From positions 42,179 through 106,178 of the forward strand of contig NZ_PVXO01000027.1 in NCBI RefSeq assembly GCF_002995785.1: DNA of 64,000 nucleotides, read 5' to 3'. The stretch is from Clostridium liquoris. GTDB lineage: Bacteria > Bacillota > Clostridia > Clostridiales > Clostridiaceae. The position numbers were made by a program, and so were the translations under genes. Numbering within the stretch: the first letter of the stretch is position 1; each line of letters begins with the position of its first letter. The notes beneath the pieces are model-generated. The model saw only the letters and a list, made by a program, of their open reading frames with translations. It searched no databases and was not told where the DNA came from. Positions 11,673-21,332 of this stretch are shown in pieces.

Positions 11673-13700
11673 ATGAAAAATATTTTTAAAGACTCCAGTT
11701 TAGAAAAATGCATAGGGGAAGCTTGCAAGGTTTATCAAATAGAAGAAAAAGACTTAAAATATGAAATACTAGAAGAAAAGAATGGGATATTTAAAAAGAA
11801 AGTAGTTATAAAGGCTCAATGCCCGCCAGAAGAAACTAAAGATGGAAAAGATGAAAAAGAATTAGATAAAATTGAAATAGATAATAATAAAGATAAGGAA
11901 GGAAACCAGGGGACAAATATATTAGAAAATAGTATAAATCATAATGAAAAAAGTGGAAAAGTAAAAGTAGAAAATGGAAATATTATAGTCACTAATCCAA
12001 AACAGGATGGTTTACCGGCATTTATTATAATTGATCCATCCATGAAGATTATTATAGATGGGAAACAGGCTGTGGGTAAGGTGGAGGTTTATGAAGAATC
12101 TTCTATAGAAATATGTCTAGAAGAAATACCACCTACCAGACATTTGGATATAAGTACTACAAATGAAAAAATGGAGTGCTATATGACTTTAACCTATAGC
12201 CCGGGAAATATATATGCACTTAAAGACAGTAAAGAAAGCAACAGTATATCCTTAGAAAAAATATTAAAAGCTCAAAAAATGCCGCCAAAGTATACTGTAG
12301 AAGAAGTTAAAGAAGAATTATCCAAAAAGGGGATAGTTTATGGTATAATGGAAGAAAATATTGCTAAATATGTAGAAACAGATTGCACAAATATCATTAT
12401 AGCAAAAGGGGACATGCCTATAGACGACAAAAATGATACTATAGAATACAAATTTTCTATGGACAGTACCTTAAAAAAATTAGCAGAGGATGAACAAGGA
12501 AATGTGGATTTTAAGAGCATAGGTTCAGTAGAATCTGTAAAAGAAGGGGATATAATAGCCAAAAAGGTTCCAGGTACTCCAGGAAAAGATGGAAAAAACA
12601 TTCTTGGCAAAGTAAAAAAACATAAGAGTGGTAAAAGGATACAATTAAGAACAGCAGATGGATGCAGTCTAAAGGGTGGTAATACTGTAATTGCCACTAT
12701 TGAAGGTAAGCCCTGCGTAAGAAATAATGTTTTTTATGTTTATAAAGTTCACGAAGTAAAAACTGATGTGGATTTGAAAACTGGAGATGTGAAGTTTGTT
12801 GGAGATATATTAGTTCATGGGAATGTAAAAGAAGGAATGAAAATACTTTCTGGCAATTCCATAATCATAAAAAAACAGGTAGATAGATCAATTATAAAGG
12901 GCAAAGGCGATATAATTATAGATGGAAATATAATAGCCTCAGAAATAACAGGCGGGGGAGAAGATGTAGCAAAGTTAAATTATATAGATGATTTAACTAA
13001 GTTTAAGGATATTTTAGAAAAGTTGATTGGAACAGTAGAAGAAATTAAAAAATATAATTTACTTGGACAGGATAAAAAAGATGGAGAAATAATTAAAATA
13101 TTAATAGAAAATAAATTCAAAGATATTCCTAAAATGTGTATAAAAATTACTAGAGATATAGTTTTAACATCTGATTCAGAGGGAGAAAAAACACTACTTC
13201 CAATAATAAAGGGGAAATTAATAGGATTAAGCCCTATTAACATAAGACATTATGGTGAATTGCAGGATATTGCTAATTTTTTAAATGAAAAGATAAATAA
13301 GGTAAAGGGAGAGCTATCATTACCGGTAAATGTAAAAATAAGTTATTGCCAAGATGCTAAAATAAACAGCTCAGGAGATATAATAGTAGCTGGAAAAGGG
13401 CAATATGTATCCACATTAGTTGCCAATGGTGGAATATATTTTACGGATATTAGAGGCATAGCTAGAGGTGGAGAATTAAAAGCCAAAAATGAAATAAAGT
13501 GTAAAGTTGTAGGAAGTATAGGAGGAGTAGCTACAAAACTTATTGTAGAGGAGAAGGGACATATATGGGCTGATATAGCTTATCAGAATACAATTTTTAC
13601 AGTTGGGAAAAAGGAACATCTATTAGAAACACCAAGCAAGGATATCCATGCTTATATAGATAATCATGGTGAACTAACAGTAGATAGATTTGTATTATAG
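11673..13700 (+). CDS. fapA: FapA family (DUF342) flagellar assembly protein A
   Basis: A 675-residue DUF342/FapA protein. The N-terminal ~45 residues (EACKVYQIEEKDLKYEILEE...GIFKKK) resemble the Jag_N domain, followed by a charged linker near 60-85. The FapA core shows GDMPIDDKND, KVPGTPGKDG and the repetitive beta-rich stretch from about 350 (GDVKFVGDILVHGNVKEG, GNIIASEITGGGEDV, IRGIARGGELKAKNEIKCKVVG). Homologs are linked to polar flagellum placement or assembly in other bacteria; the exact role in clostridia is unclear. It heads the chemotaxis operon, with cheW starting 10 nt after its stop. ATG 11673 follows GTGGGGGG. Confidence 0.88.
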   Translation: MKNIFKDSSLEKCIGEACKVYQIEEKDLKYEILEEKNGIFKKKVVIKAQCPPEETKDGKDEKELDKIEIDNNKDKEGNQGTNILENSINHNEKSGKVKVENGNIIVTNPKQDGLPAFIIIDPSMKIIIDGKQAVGKVEVYEESSIEICLEEIPPTRHLDISTTNEKMECYMTLTYSPGNIYALKDSKESNSISLEKILKAQKMPPKYTVEEVKEELSKKGIVYGIMEENIAKYVETDCTNIIIAKGDMPIDDKNDTIEYKFSMDSTLKKLAEDEQGNVDFKSIGSVESVKEGDIIAKKVPGTPGKDGKNILGKVKKHKSGKRIQLRTADGCSLKGGNTVIATIEGKPCVRNNVFYVYKVHEVKTDVDLKTGDVKFVGDILVHGNVKEGMKILSGNSIIIKKQVDRSIIKGKGDIIIDGNIIASEITGGGEDVAKLNYIDDLTKFKDILEKLIGTVEEIKKYNLLGQDKKDGEIIKILIENKFKDIPKMCIKITRDIVLTSDSEGEKTLLPIIKGKLIGLSPINIRHYGELQDIANFLNEKINKVKGELSLPVNVKISYCQDAKINSSGDIIVAGKGQYVSTLVANGGIYFTDIRGIARGGELKAKNEIKCKVVGSIGGVATKLIVEEKGHIWADIAYQNTIFTVGKKEHLLETPSKDIHAYIDNHGELTVDRFVL

Positions 13701-13710
13701 GAGGCGTATT

Positions 13711-14157
13711 ATGGCAAATAAGGAGATCAAAGTACTAATATTTTGCATTAATGATGAATACTATGCTGCGGATATTATGGAAATAGAAAGAATATTAGGT
13801 TTTCAAGAACCTACAAAGCTTCCTGATTCACCAAGTTTTGTAGATGGGGTTATCAGTTATGATGGGAATATTTTACCTGTAATATCCTTGAGCAAAAGAT
13901 TTGGGTTAAAAGAAAATGAAAGAAAAAATGATTCAAAGATAATAGTAGTAAAGCAAGATGACAATAAATTTGGGATTATGGTTGATGTTGTATCTGAGGT
14001 GAGAGATGTATTTGCAAAGGATATAGAAAATCCGCCAGATATAATAGCAGGAATATCAAGAAGATATATAAAAGGTCTTATAAAAATAGATGAAAAGATT
14101 GTAATTTTCTTAAATTTAGAAACTATACTCACGGAAGAAGAAAAGAATCTTATTTAA
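13711..14157 (+). CDS. cheW: CheW chemotaxis coupling protein (copy 1)
   Basis: A 148-residue CheW that links receptors to the CheA kinase in the membrane-proximal array. The fold signature is present: VLIFCINDEYYAADI, IERILGFQEPTKLPDSPSFVDGVISYDGNILPVISL, and GIMVDVVSEVRDV. The start at ATG 13711 follows TAGGAGGCG, which overlaps the fapA stop; an upstream in-frame start at 13690 has no ribosome-binding site. It is one of two CheW genes in this operon, only distantly alike, so they may serve different receptors or one may mainly act as a scaffold. Confidence 0.93.
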   Translation: MANKEIKVLIFCINDEYYAADIMEIERILGFQEPTKLPDSPSFVDGVISYDGNILPVISLSKRFGLKENERKNDSKIIVVKQDDNKFGIMVDVVSEVRDVFAKDIENPPDIIAGISRRYIKGLIKIDEKIVIFLNLETILTEEEKNLI

Positions 14158-14214
14158 ATTTAAATAACAAGCTGCTAAAATGAATATTTATTAAAGTATG
14201 AAAGGTTGCATATT

Positions 14215-14703
14215 ATGGAAGTAAAAGAATATAGAGTGGGGATTGCGGATTTAAATGTAGCTACGTCACCAGATAAAATAATAACAGTGGGACTTGGTTC
14301 CTGTATAGGCATAGCATTATATGACAAGATTAATGGTATAGGTGGATTACTCCATATAATGCTGCCAGATAGTACACAGTTTAGCAATGTGACCAATCCA
14401 TTGAAATTTGCAGATTTAGGTATTCCTATTCTTATTGAAAAATTGGAATCAAAAGGTGCAAATAAGGGAAACTTAAAGGCTAAAATTGCTGGTGGGGCTT
14501 CCATGTTTAATTTCTCAGATAAAAGTATGACAATGGATATAGGAAACAGAAATGGTATTTCAGTAAAAAAGGTTTTAAATAAATTTTCAATTCCAGTTCT
14601 AAGTGAAGATATAGGCGGCAATAAGGGGAGAACAATGATTTTTGATACTGCCAATGGGACAGTTCAGATAAAAACCGTTGGAATGGGCGTAAAAGAAATT
14701 TAA
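14215..14703 (+). CDS. cheD: CheD receptor glutamine deamidase
   Basis: A 162-residue CheD, which deamidates glutamines on chemoreceptors and in Bacillus-type systems also binds CheC for adaptation. The catalytic Cys30 lies in GLGSCIGIALYD and His47 in GLLHIMLP; the downstream GGASMF segment is also typical. ATG 14215 is chosen because AAAGG sits 9-10 nt upstream; a TTG at 14206 lies too close to that site. It sits between cheW and cheB with short gaps, and cheC is further along the same operon, matching the CheC-CheD partnership. Confidence 0.95.
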   Translation: MEVKEYRVGIADLNVATSPDKIITVGLGSCIGIALYDKINGIGGLLHIMLPDSTQFSNVTNPLKFADLGIPILIEKLESKGANKGNLKAKIAGGASMFNFSDKSMTMDIGNRNGISVKKVLNKFSIPVLSEDIGGNKGRTMIFDTANGTVQIKTVGMGVKEI

Positions 14704-14718
14704 TGGAGTTGATTGACA

Positions 14719-15825
14719 TTGAAAAAAGCAAAGGTTTTAGTTGTAGATGATTCTGCCTTAATGAGGAAAATAATTTCTGACATGATAAATTCACAGTCCA
14801 ATATGGAGGTAGTAACAACTGCAAGAAATGGTGAAGATCTATTTTCTAAACTGGAGGAGTTTTCTCCAGATGTAGTAACTTTAGATGTAGAAATGCCTGT
14901 AATGGATGGTATATCTGCATTAAAGAAGATGAGAAGAATTGGAATTAATATTCCTGTAATAGTTTTAAGTAGTTTTTCAAAAAAATCTTCTGAACTTACT
15001 ATGGAATGTCTTGAAAATGGAGCCTTTGATTTCATTCCTAAACCTTCAGGTGCTATATCTTTAGATTTGGATAAAGTAAAAAATGATCTTATAACAAAGA
15101 TAAATTTAGCTTATGAAAAATGCCAGGAAGGCTGTACAAAAGGCGAAATTAAAAGACATGCTAAAGAAGCTGCTATGACTATAAAAGAAATTGCCAAAAA
15201 AGAAAATAAAGATATAAATGTAAATAATATAGTAAGAAGAAAATCATTTAATAAGATAGAAGCTGTGGTAATAGGTGCTTCTACAGGAGGACCAAAGGCG
15301 CTTTATTCAATAATTACAAAGTTACCAGAAGATTTAAATGTACCTGTATTTGTAGTTCAGCATATGCCGGCTACTTTTACAAAGGCGTTTGCAGATAGAT
15401 TAAATAGTAATAGCAAATTAAAAGTAGTAGAATCAAAGGAAGGCGATATAATAGAAAAAAATGTGGTTTATGTAGCTCCAGGGGGATTCCACATGGAAGT
15501 AGGAATGGATAAAAAAATACATTTAAATTCCGAACCGCCTATTTGGGGAGTAAGACCAGCTGTAGACAAGCTTTTTTTATCTGCAGCAAAGTTATATAAG
15601 GAAAAATTGCTGAGTATTGTACTTACTGGTATGGGTAAGGATGGTGCGGAAGGCACAATAAAAGTTAAAGAAAATGGCGGGATAACAATATCTGAGGATG
15701 AATCAACTTGCACAATTTATGGAATGCCCAGGGTCGCATTTGAAACTGGCATGGTAGATATGGTTTTGCCTCTTAATAATATAGCAGATGAAATAGTAAG
15801 GATAACTAAGGAAAATTGGAGGTAG
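14719..15825 (+). CDS. cheB: CheB receptor methylesterase
   Basis: A 368-residue two-domain CheB. The N-terminal receiver has the acidic pair in VVDDSALM and phosphoacceptor Asp56 (VVTLDVEMP). The C-terminal methylesterase has the catalytic triad: Ser near 188 in GASTGGPKA, His in VQHMPATFT, Asp in TGMGKDGAEG. It removes methyl groups from chemoreceptors during adaptation. The start is TTG 14719 (MKKAKVLVVDD), 10 nt after GGAG; a TTG two codons upstream is too close. Its stop codon overlaps the cheR ribosome-binding site, so the two opposing enzymes are translationally close. Confidence 0.95.
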   Translation: MKKAKVLVVDDSALMRKIISDMINSQSNMEVVTTARNGEDLFSKLEEFSPDVVTLDVEMPVMDGISALKKMRRIGINIPVIVLSSFSKKSSELTMECLENGAFDFIPKPSGAISLDLDKVKNDLITKINLAYEKCQEGCTKGEIKRHAKEAAMTIKEIAKKENKDINVNNIVRRKSFNKIEAVVIGASTGGPKALYSIITKLPEDLNVPVFVVQHMPATFTKAFADRLNSNSKLKVVESKEGDIIEKNVVYVAPGGFHMEVGMDKKIHLNSEPPIWGVRPAVDKLFLSAAKLYKEKLLSIVLTGMGKDGAEGTIKVKENGGITISEDESTCTIYGMPRVAFETGMVDMVLPLNNIADEIVRITKENWR

Positions 15826-15827
15826 TT

Positions 15828-16595
15828 ATGGATTTAGAATACTTTAAAGAATGGGTCCTTAAAGAGTTTGGGATAGATTTAAAAGCCTATAAGCCTACTC
15901 AATTGCATAGAAGAATTTTAAGTCTCATGTCTAGAGTTGGTGTGAATTCTGTAGAAGAATATATAGAATTATTAAAAAAGGACAGAGAGCAAAGACAAAG
16001 ATTTTTGGATTTCATAACAATAAATGTATCTGAATTTTTTAGGAATCCAGAAATGTTTGATGATTTGAAAGATAAAATAAAAATAGAGCTTTTACCTAAA
16101 AATAAAAGCTTAAAGATTTGGAGTGCTGCTTGTTCCATAGGAGCAGAACCATACTCAATAGCTATGATTTTGGATGAATTAGCACCTGCAAAAAGACATA
16201 CTATATTGGCAACTGATATAGATAGTACCATATTGGAGAGGGCCAAAAGAGGAGAGTATTCAGAGTCAGAAATAAAAAATGTTGAGAAAAAACGTCTTGA
16301 AAGATACTTTAATAAGCAAGAGGACAAGTATATAATTAACAATAAAATAAAAAACATGGTTACTTTCAAAAAACATGATTTAATATTGGATAGATATGAT
16401 ACAGACTTTGATTTAATTGTATGTAGAAATGTGGTAATATATTTTAATGGAGATGTAAAGGATAAAATTTATAAGAAATTTAGTGAATCCTTAAATAAAG
16501 ATGGGCTGCTTTTTGTAGGAGCAACAGAAAGTATTTATAATTATAAAGACTTTGGCTTTGATAAAGCTTCAACATTTATATACAGAAAAATATAA
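15828..16595 (+). CDS. cheR: CheR receptor methyltransferase
   Basis: A 255-residue CheR, which uses S-adenosylmethionine to methylate glutamates of chemoreceptors. The N-terminal helical domain (residues 1-75, LHRRILSLMSRVGV) precedes the SAM fold with IWSAACSIGAEPYSIAM, ILATDIDSTILERAKRG and DLIVCRNVVIYF. Length is normal for the single-domain type without a pentapeptide-binding tail. ATG 15828 follows TTGGAGG, 2 nt after the cheB stop. Confidence 0.95.
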   Translation: MDLEYFKEWVLKEFGIDLKAYKPTQLHRRILSLMSRVGVNSVEEYIELLKKDREQRQRFLDFITINVSEFFRNPEMFDDLKDKIKIELLPKNKSLKIWSAACSIGAEPYSIAMILDELAPAKRHTILATDIDSTILERAKRGEYSESEIKNVEKKRLERYFNKQEDKYIINNKIKNMVTFKKHDLILDRYDTDFDLIVCRNVVIYFNGDVKDKIYKKFSESLNKDGLLFVGATESIYNYKDFGFDKASTFIYRKI

Positions 16596-16611
16596 GGAGG
16601 GAATGGTAAGT

Positions 16612-18687
16612 ATGGATACATCACAGTACATGTCAATGTTTTTAGAAGAATCTATGGATAATCTTCAAACACTAAATGAATCACTGCTCCAATTAGAACA
16701 GCAGCCAGATGATGTAGATAAATTAAATGAGATATTTAGAGTTGCCCATACTATAAAAGGTATGGCAGCTACTATGGGATTTAATAAGATGGCAGAACTT
16801 ACTCATAAGATGGAAGATGTCCTTTCTGAATTTAGAGATGGACAGCTTAAGGTTAATCAAAAGGTAGTTACAGTTCTCTTTAAATGCTTAGATACCTTGG
16901 AACAAATGGTTAACAATATATCTGATGGAATAGAAGAAGAAGTACCTATAGAAGATATAATCAAAGAACTTGAAGCAATAACTTCTGGAGAAGATTCATC
17001 AGAAGCAGCAATAGAGAAAATAGAAGAAAAAGAAATTAGTACAAATGACGAAACACAGGAAAATCAGCATATGGATTTAAATGAATATGATATAAATGTT
17101 ATACAGCAGGCCACTGATAAAGGTTTTGATGCTTATCATATAAAAATAGAACTAAGTAAAGATACACTGTTAAAGTCTGCTAGAGCTTTTTTGATTTTTA
17201 AAAATTTAGAGGATCTAGGGGAAATAATAAAATCAGTACCTGGTACAGAAGATATTGAAAATGAAGATTTTGATTTTGAAATTGACTTAGTATTTCTTTC
17301 CACCAAAGATAAAGATGAAATATACAATATTTTGATGAATATCTCTGAAGTTGATCAGGTTATCATCGATAATGTAAATGTAAAAGAAGAAAAAGCAAAA
17401 AAAATTAAGGATGGGGAAAAGAAGACATCTGAAGTAAAGGAGAAGATATTAGAACAGCAAGAAGAAAACAAAACAAAAAAAGTATCCTCTAATCAAGAAG
17501 AAAATAAAGTTAAACAAATAAAAAATACCAATAAGGGAAAAGAAGCTACACATAAAAAGCAGCATCAATCTGTAAGAGTTGACCTAGAAAGACTAGATAA
17601 ATTTATGAATATGGTTTCTGAATTGGTAATACATAGGACAAGACTTGAACAGATAAGCTCAAATTATAAGCTTACAGATTTAAATGAGACTTTAGAACAG
17701 GTAGCTAGGACAACCTCTGATTTACAGGACTTGGTAATGAAGATAAGAATGTTACCTTTGGATGTAGTATTCAATAGATTCCCAAGAATGGTAAGAGATC
17801 TATCAGTAGAGCTCGGCAAAGAAATGGAACTTATTATTCAAGGGCAGGATACAGAGCTAGATAGAACTGTCATTGACGAAATAGGAGAACCATTGATACA
17901 CTTAATACGAAATGCAGCAGATCATGGTATTGAACCTAAAGATGAGAGAATTAGGAAGGGCAAGGATGTTGTTGGCAAAATAAGGTTAACTGCCTATCAG
18001 GAAGGTACAAAGGCTATTATAAAGGTATCAGATGATGGTGGTGGAATTGATGTAGCAAAAGTAAAGGCTAAGGCAGAAAAAACAGGAATCAATACAGAGG
18101 GTATGTCTGATAATGATATAATAAATTTAATCTTCTTACAAGGCTTTAGCACCAATGAGGAAGTAACTGATATATCTGGAAGAGGAGTTGGCATGGATGT
18201 AGTTAAAACAAAGATTGCATCCTTAGGAGGAAGTGTAGAAGTAGTAAGTGAACGTGATAAAGGTTCTGTATTTATTATAGCACTTCCACTTACACTCCAA
18301 ATTATACAAGCTTTACTTATAAAAGTAGGCAGTGAAACTATGGCTATATCATTAGGATATATAGATAGGGTTATTGATTTTGAAGAAAGTTTGGTTAAGA
18401 GAACAAATAATAAAGAGGTTATTATTTACAACGATAATGTAATTCCACTTATAAGGTTAAACGAAAAGTTAAACATAGAAGCATCAGAAAGTAATAAAAA
18501 ATATGTTGTCATTGTTAAAATAGGTGAAAAAAATATAGGCCTTATGGTAGATTCTCTATTAGGTCAACAGGAAATTGTTATAAAGCCTTTGGGAAAGACA
18601 CTTCAAGGTATGAAAGAATATACAGGAGCAACTATTCTTGGAGATGGCCTTGTAACACTAATTCTTGATGTTGCTGCTTTAGTTTAA
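16612..18687 (+). CDS. cheA: CheA chemotaxis histidine kinase
   Basis: A 691-residue CheA. P1 (HPt) carries phosphoacceptor His46 in RVAHTIKGMAATM; a P2-like CheY-binding domain covers about 155-255; a Lys/Glu/Gln-rich linker covers about 260-320. P3 dimerisation follows from about 325 (SVRVDLERLDKFMNMVSELVI); P4 kinase has HLIRNAADHGIEP, DDGGGID and GRGVGMDVVKTKI; P5, the CheW-like regulatory domain, closes the protein from about 550. All catalytic motifs are intact. The start is ATG 16612, 11 nt after AAGGAGG; ATG 16603 in frame lies only 2 nt from it. It phosphorylates the CheY and CheB encoded beside it. Confidence 0.96.
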   Translation: MDTSQYMSMFLEESMDNLQTLNESLLQLEQQPDDVDKLNEIFRVAHTIKGMAATMGFNKMAELTHKMEDVLSEFRDGQLKVNQKVVTVLFKCLDTLEQMVNNISDGIEEEVPIEDIIKELEAITSGEDSSEAAIEKIEEKEISTNDETQENQHMDLNEYDINVIQQATDKGFDAYHIKIELSKDTLLKSARAFLIFKNLEDLGEIIKSVPGTEDIENEDFDFEIDLVFLSTKDKDEIYNILMNISEVDQVIIDNVNVKEEKAKKIKDGEKKTSEVKEKILEQQEENKTKKVSSNQEENKVKQIKNTNKGKEATHKKQHQSVRVDLERLDKFMNMVSELVIHRTRLEQISSNYKLTDLNETLEQVARTTSDLQDLVMKIRMLPLDVVFNRFPRMVRDLSVELGKEMELIIQGQDTELDRTVIDEIGEPLIHLIRNAADHGIEPKDERIRKGKDVVGKIRLTAYQEGTKAIIKVSDDGGGIDVAKVKAKAEKTGINTEGMSDNDIINLIFLQGFSTNEEVTDISGRGVGMDVVKTKIASLGGSVEVVSERDKGSVFIIALPLTLQIIQALLIKVGSETMAISLGYIDRVIDFEESLVKRTNNKEVIIYNDNVIPLIRLNEKLNIEASESNKKYVVIVKIGEKNIGLMVDSLLGQQEIVIKPLGKTLQGMKEYTGATILGDGLVTLILDVAALV

Positions 18688-18699
18688 GGAGGAAAAATT

Positions 18700-19299
18700 A
18701 TGGCATATGAACACCTTACCACTATTCAGATGGATGCCTTGAGAGAGGTTGGAAATATAGGCGCTGGGAATGCGGCTACAGCTTTATCACAGCTTTTAAA
18801 CAAAAAGGTAGATATGGCTGTACCATCTATAAATGTGGTTCCTTTTGACGAAATATTTTCCGGAATAGGTGGAGATGAAATTGTGTATGGAGTATTGGTA
18901 AGAGTTTTAGGAGATACTCCAGGAAACATTCTATTTGTATTTGAAAAGGAAACAGCTGTTAACATAATAGAAACCTTGATGGGAGTAAAGGAAGACATGG
19001 TTAGTGAAATGGGACAGTCAGTAATAGCAGAGATTGGAAATATAATTTCTGCTTCCTATATGAATGCTATAGCTAAATTTACGAATTTAACTATGATACC
19101 GTCTGTGCCAGCAGTAGCCTATGATATGTTAGGTGCAATTCTTTCAACAACTTTTATTGAGTCAGGTCAATTCGATGAATATGTACTTGACATAGAAACT
19201 CAATTTTTACAGGATAATTCGAAAATTAGCGGGCATTTTTATTATATCCCAATGCCCGGTTCTTTAGAAATAATATTAAATTCATTAGGAGTAATGTAA
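18700..19299 (+). CDS. cheC: CheC CheY-P phosphatase / CheD partner
   Basis: A 199-residue CheC with two copies of the phosphatase signature: D12-x3-E16-x2-N19 with Pro42 at the expected distance (MDALREVGNIGAGN), and a second in SVIAEIGNIISASYMNAI. It dephosphorylates CheY-P and is stimulated by CheD, encoded 4 kb upstream in the same operon. ATG 18700 follows AAGGAGGAAAAA, 12 nt after the cheA stop. cheY follows at once. Confidence 0.94.
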   Translation: MAYEHLTTIQMDALREVGNIGAGNAATALSQLLNKKVDMAVPSINVVPFDEIFSGIGGDEIVYGVLVRVLGDTPGNILFVFEKETAVNIIETLMGVKEDMVSEMGQSVIAEIGNIISASYMNAIAKFTNLTMIPSVPAVAYDMLGAILSTTFIESGQFDEYVLDIETQFLQDNSKISGHFYYIPMPGSLEIILNSLGVM

Positions 19300-19314
19300 T
19301 TTGGAGGGAATAAA

Positions 19315-19677
19315 ATGGCAAAAGTATTAATTGTTGATGACGCTGCTTTTATGAGAATGATGATTAAAGATATTTTGGAAAAGAATGGCTTTGAGGTTAT
19401 AGGAGAAGCCAATAATGGATTAAAAGCTATAGAACTTTATAAAAAGGAAAGACCTGATGTAGTTACTATGGACATAACAATGCCTGATATGGATGGTATT
19501 GAGGCAGTAAAAGAAATAAAGTCCCTTGATGCGTCAGCAAAAATAATTATGTGTTCTGCTATGGGACAACAAGGTATGGTAATGGATGCAATAAAAGCTG
19601 GAGCAAAAGACTTTATAGTAAAACCATTCCAACCAGATAGAGTTTTAGAAGCAATTAATAAGGTAGTTGGACAATAA
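19315..19677 (+). CDS. cheY: CheY response regulator
   Basis: A 120-residue single-domain receiver. Acidic pocket DDA at 8-9, phosphoacceptor Asp53 (VVTMDITMPDMDG), switch Ser81 (IMCSAMG) and Lys103 (IVKPF) are all present. CheY-P binds FliM and FliY, whose genes follow within 700-1650 bp, to bias flagellar rotation. ATG 19315 has TGGAGGG upstream. It is the last gene before a large repeat element interrupts the operon. Confidence 0.96.
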   Translation: MAKVLIVDDAAFMRMMIKDILEKNGFEVIGEANNGLKAIELYKKERPDVVTMDITMPDMDGIEAVKEIKSLDASAKIIMCSAMGQQGMVMDAIKAGAKDFIVKPFQPDRVLEAINKVVGQ

Positions 19678-19679
19678 AA

Positions 19680-19897
19680 ACAGAGTACAAAGTACAGATT
19701 ACAGAGTACAGATTACAGATTACAGAGTACAGAGTACAGATTACAGAGTACAGAGTACAGAGTACAGAGTACAGATAAGGAGGTTTTTCTAGGCATAGCC
19801 TAGAAAAACTTAAATCATGTAGTTTATGAAATTTTTTTTGCTAAGCAAAAAAATTTCTTCAATAACTGTCCTCTGTCCTCTGTTATCTGTCAACTGA
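19680..19897 (+). repeat. Two-armed period-7 element, ACAGAGT/ACAGATT type
   Basis: Left arm: fourteen uninterrupted heptamers (mostly ACAGAGT and ACAGATT), 19680-19777. Right arm, 19866-19896: CTGTCCT, CTGTCCT, CTGTTAT, CTGTCAA, CTG, complementary in type. Between them lie two perfect hairpins: a 12-bp stem GTTTTTCTAGGC around ATA (19783-19809) and GAAATTTTTTT-like arms around a GC-TAA-GC tip (19828-19857). It fills the whole cheY-cheW gap and stops 6 nt before the cheW ribosome-binding site. The core is homologous to the 23.5-kb element. Confidence 0.9.
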
Positions 19898-19915
19898 TTA
19901 TTAGGGGGTGAAGCT

Positions 19916-20317
19916 TTGCAAGTTGTAATATTTAGATTAGGCAATGAACAATTTGCTGTAGAAACTGCCAAGGTTCAAAGCATAAATGATATGATGAAAA
20001 TAACAAAGGTACCTAATGCACCAGAACATATTAAAGGGCTTATAAATCTTAGAGGAAATATTATATCCCTATTGGATATAAATTTATTATTAGGTGTAAA
20101 CCATAATGGTAATGAACAAGACAATATTATAATTTTAAATATAGAAGATGAGATGGTAGGAATTACCGTTGATCAGGTAGATGAAGTATTAGAAGTAGAT
20201 GAAAGCCTTTTAGAAAAACTAGAAGAAGATAGAAAAAGAGCTTATATAAAAGGAGTTATAAACTTTAAAGATAGAGTAGTTACATTGATTGATATAGATA
20301 AACTCCTTTCAAATTAG
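19916..20317 (+). CDS. cheW: CheW-like coupling protein (copy 2)
   Basis: A 133-residue CheW domain protein: VVIFRLGNEQFAVET, ITKVPNAPEHIKGLINLRGNIISLLDIN and VGITVDQVDEVLEV. The NLRGNIISLLD block matches the family more closely than copy 1. It should couple receptors to CheA. The start is TTG 19916 with AGGGGGTGA upstream. It lies just before fliM, separated from cheY by a 218-bp repeat element, so transcripts reaching fliM must read through that structure. Confidence 0.93.
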   Translation: MQVVIFRLGNEQFAVETAKVQSINDMMKITKVPNAPEHIKGLINLRGNIISLLDINLLLGVNHNGNEQDNIIILNIEDEMVGITVDQVDEVLEVDESLLEKLEEDRKRAYIKGVINFKDRVVTLIDIDKLLSN

Positions 20318-20336
20318 CAAGAAATGAGGGAGAAAT

Positions 20337-21332
20337 ATGGCAGATGTTTTATCACAAAGCGAAATAGATTCCCTTTTATCTGCTCTATCATCTGGTGAAA
20401 TTACCCCAGATGAAATGCCAAAGGAAGAGGAAAATCAAAAGGTAAAGCCATATGATTTTAGAAGTCCACAGAAGTTTTCAAAGGATCATATAAGAACTTT
20501 AGAACTTATACATGATAATTATGCAAGAATTATATCAAATTATTTAACCGCCCAGATAAGAGCAAATGTAAAGGTGAAAGTAGAATCTGTTCAGCAGATA
20601 ACCTATGAAGAATTTATACATTCTATTCCAAATCCTACCATATTAACTATATTCAAGATGGCGCCATTAGATGGTTCCATTCTTTTTGAGACTAATCCTC
20701 AGTTTATTTATGAAATAATGGATGTGCTCCTTGGCGGAAGTGGACATGGTAAATTCAAATTAAGGGAATTTACGGATATAGATAAAAATATTACAAAGCA
20801 TATAACTCAAGGGCTTATATCAAATCTTAAATTGGCCTGGGAGGATATTTTAGAAGTACACCCAGAAATAGAGGGAATGGAAACTAATCCTGCTCTTAAT
20901 CAAACTCTGGCACCAAATGAGCCTGTAGCATTAATAACTTTTTCTGTAGAGATGGGTAAAAGCAATACCTTTATAAATATATGCATACCTTATCTAAGTA
21001 TAGAAAAAACATTGGATAAGTTAGTTGTACAATATTGGTTCCAGCAAACTGATGAAGAAGTTTTAGATAAGTCAAGGCATAAATTAAGGGATAGATTAAA
21101 TGTAGTTGATGCAGAAGTATCTGCAGTAATTGGTTCAACTAATATTACTGTGGAGGAATTTCTAAAGTTATCTATAGGAGATGTATTGGTTTTAGATGAA
21201 AAGACTAATAGTGCATCTAAAGTAATGGTAGAAGATGAATTATATTGTTTGGGTAAGCCAGGATTAATAGGGGAAAATATGGGTGTTCAGGTACTAGATA
21301 TAATAGATAAGGATGTGGAAAATTATGAGTAA
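20337..21332 (+). CDS. fliM: FliM flagellar motor switch protein
   Basis: A 331-residue FliM. The N-terminal LSQSEIDSLLSAL peptide is the CheY-P docking motif; the middle domain (about 45-230) has the FliG-binding GGSGHGKF loop; the C-terminal SpoA domain (about 250-325) builds the C-ring with FliN/FliY. ATG 20337 follows ATGAGGGAG. Its last 8 nt overlap the fliY start (ATGAGTAA region), a tight coupling expected for subunits of one ring. Confidence 0.96.
   Translation: MADVLSQSEIDSLLSALSSGEITPDEMPKEEENQKVKPYDFRSPQKFSKDHIRTLELIHDNYARIISNYLTAQIRANVKVKVESVQQITYEEFIHSIPNPTILTIFKMAPLDGSILFETNPQFIYEIMDVLLGGSGHGKFKLREFTDIDKNITKHITQGLISNLKLAWEDILEVHPEIEGMETNPALNQTLAPNEPVALITFSVEMGKSNTFINICIPYLSIEKTLDKLVVQYWFQQTDEEVLDKSRHKLRDRLNVVDAEVSAVIGSTNITVEEFLKLSIGDVLVLDEKTNSASKVMVEDELYCLGKPGLIGENMGVQVLDIIDKDVENYE

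Noticed and set aside
19680..19777. The fourteen-unit heptamer array as a CRISPR array or simple microsatellite
   Set aside because: No 25-35-nt repeats separated by unique spacers exist, and the array is paired with a complementary distal array and conserved hairpins, which a plain microsatellite would not have.
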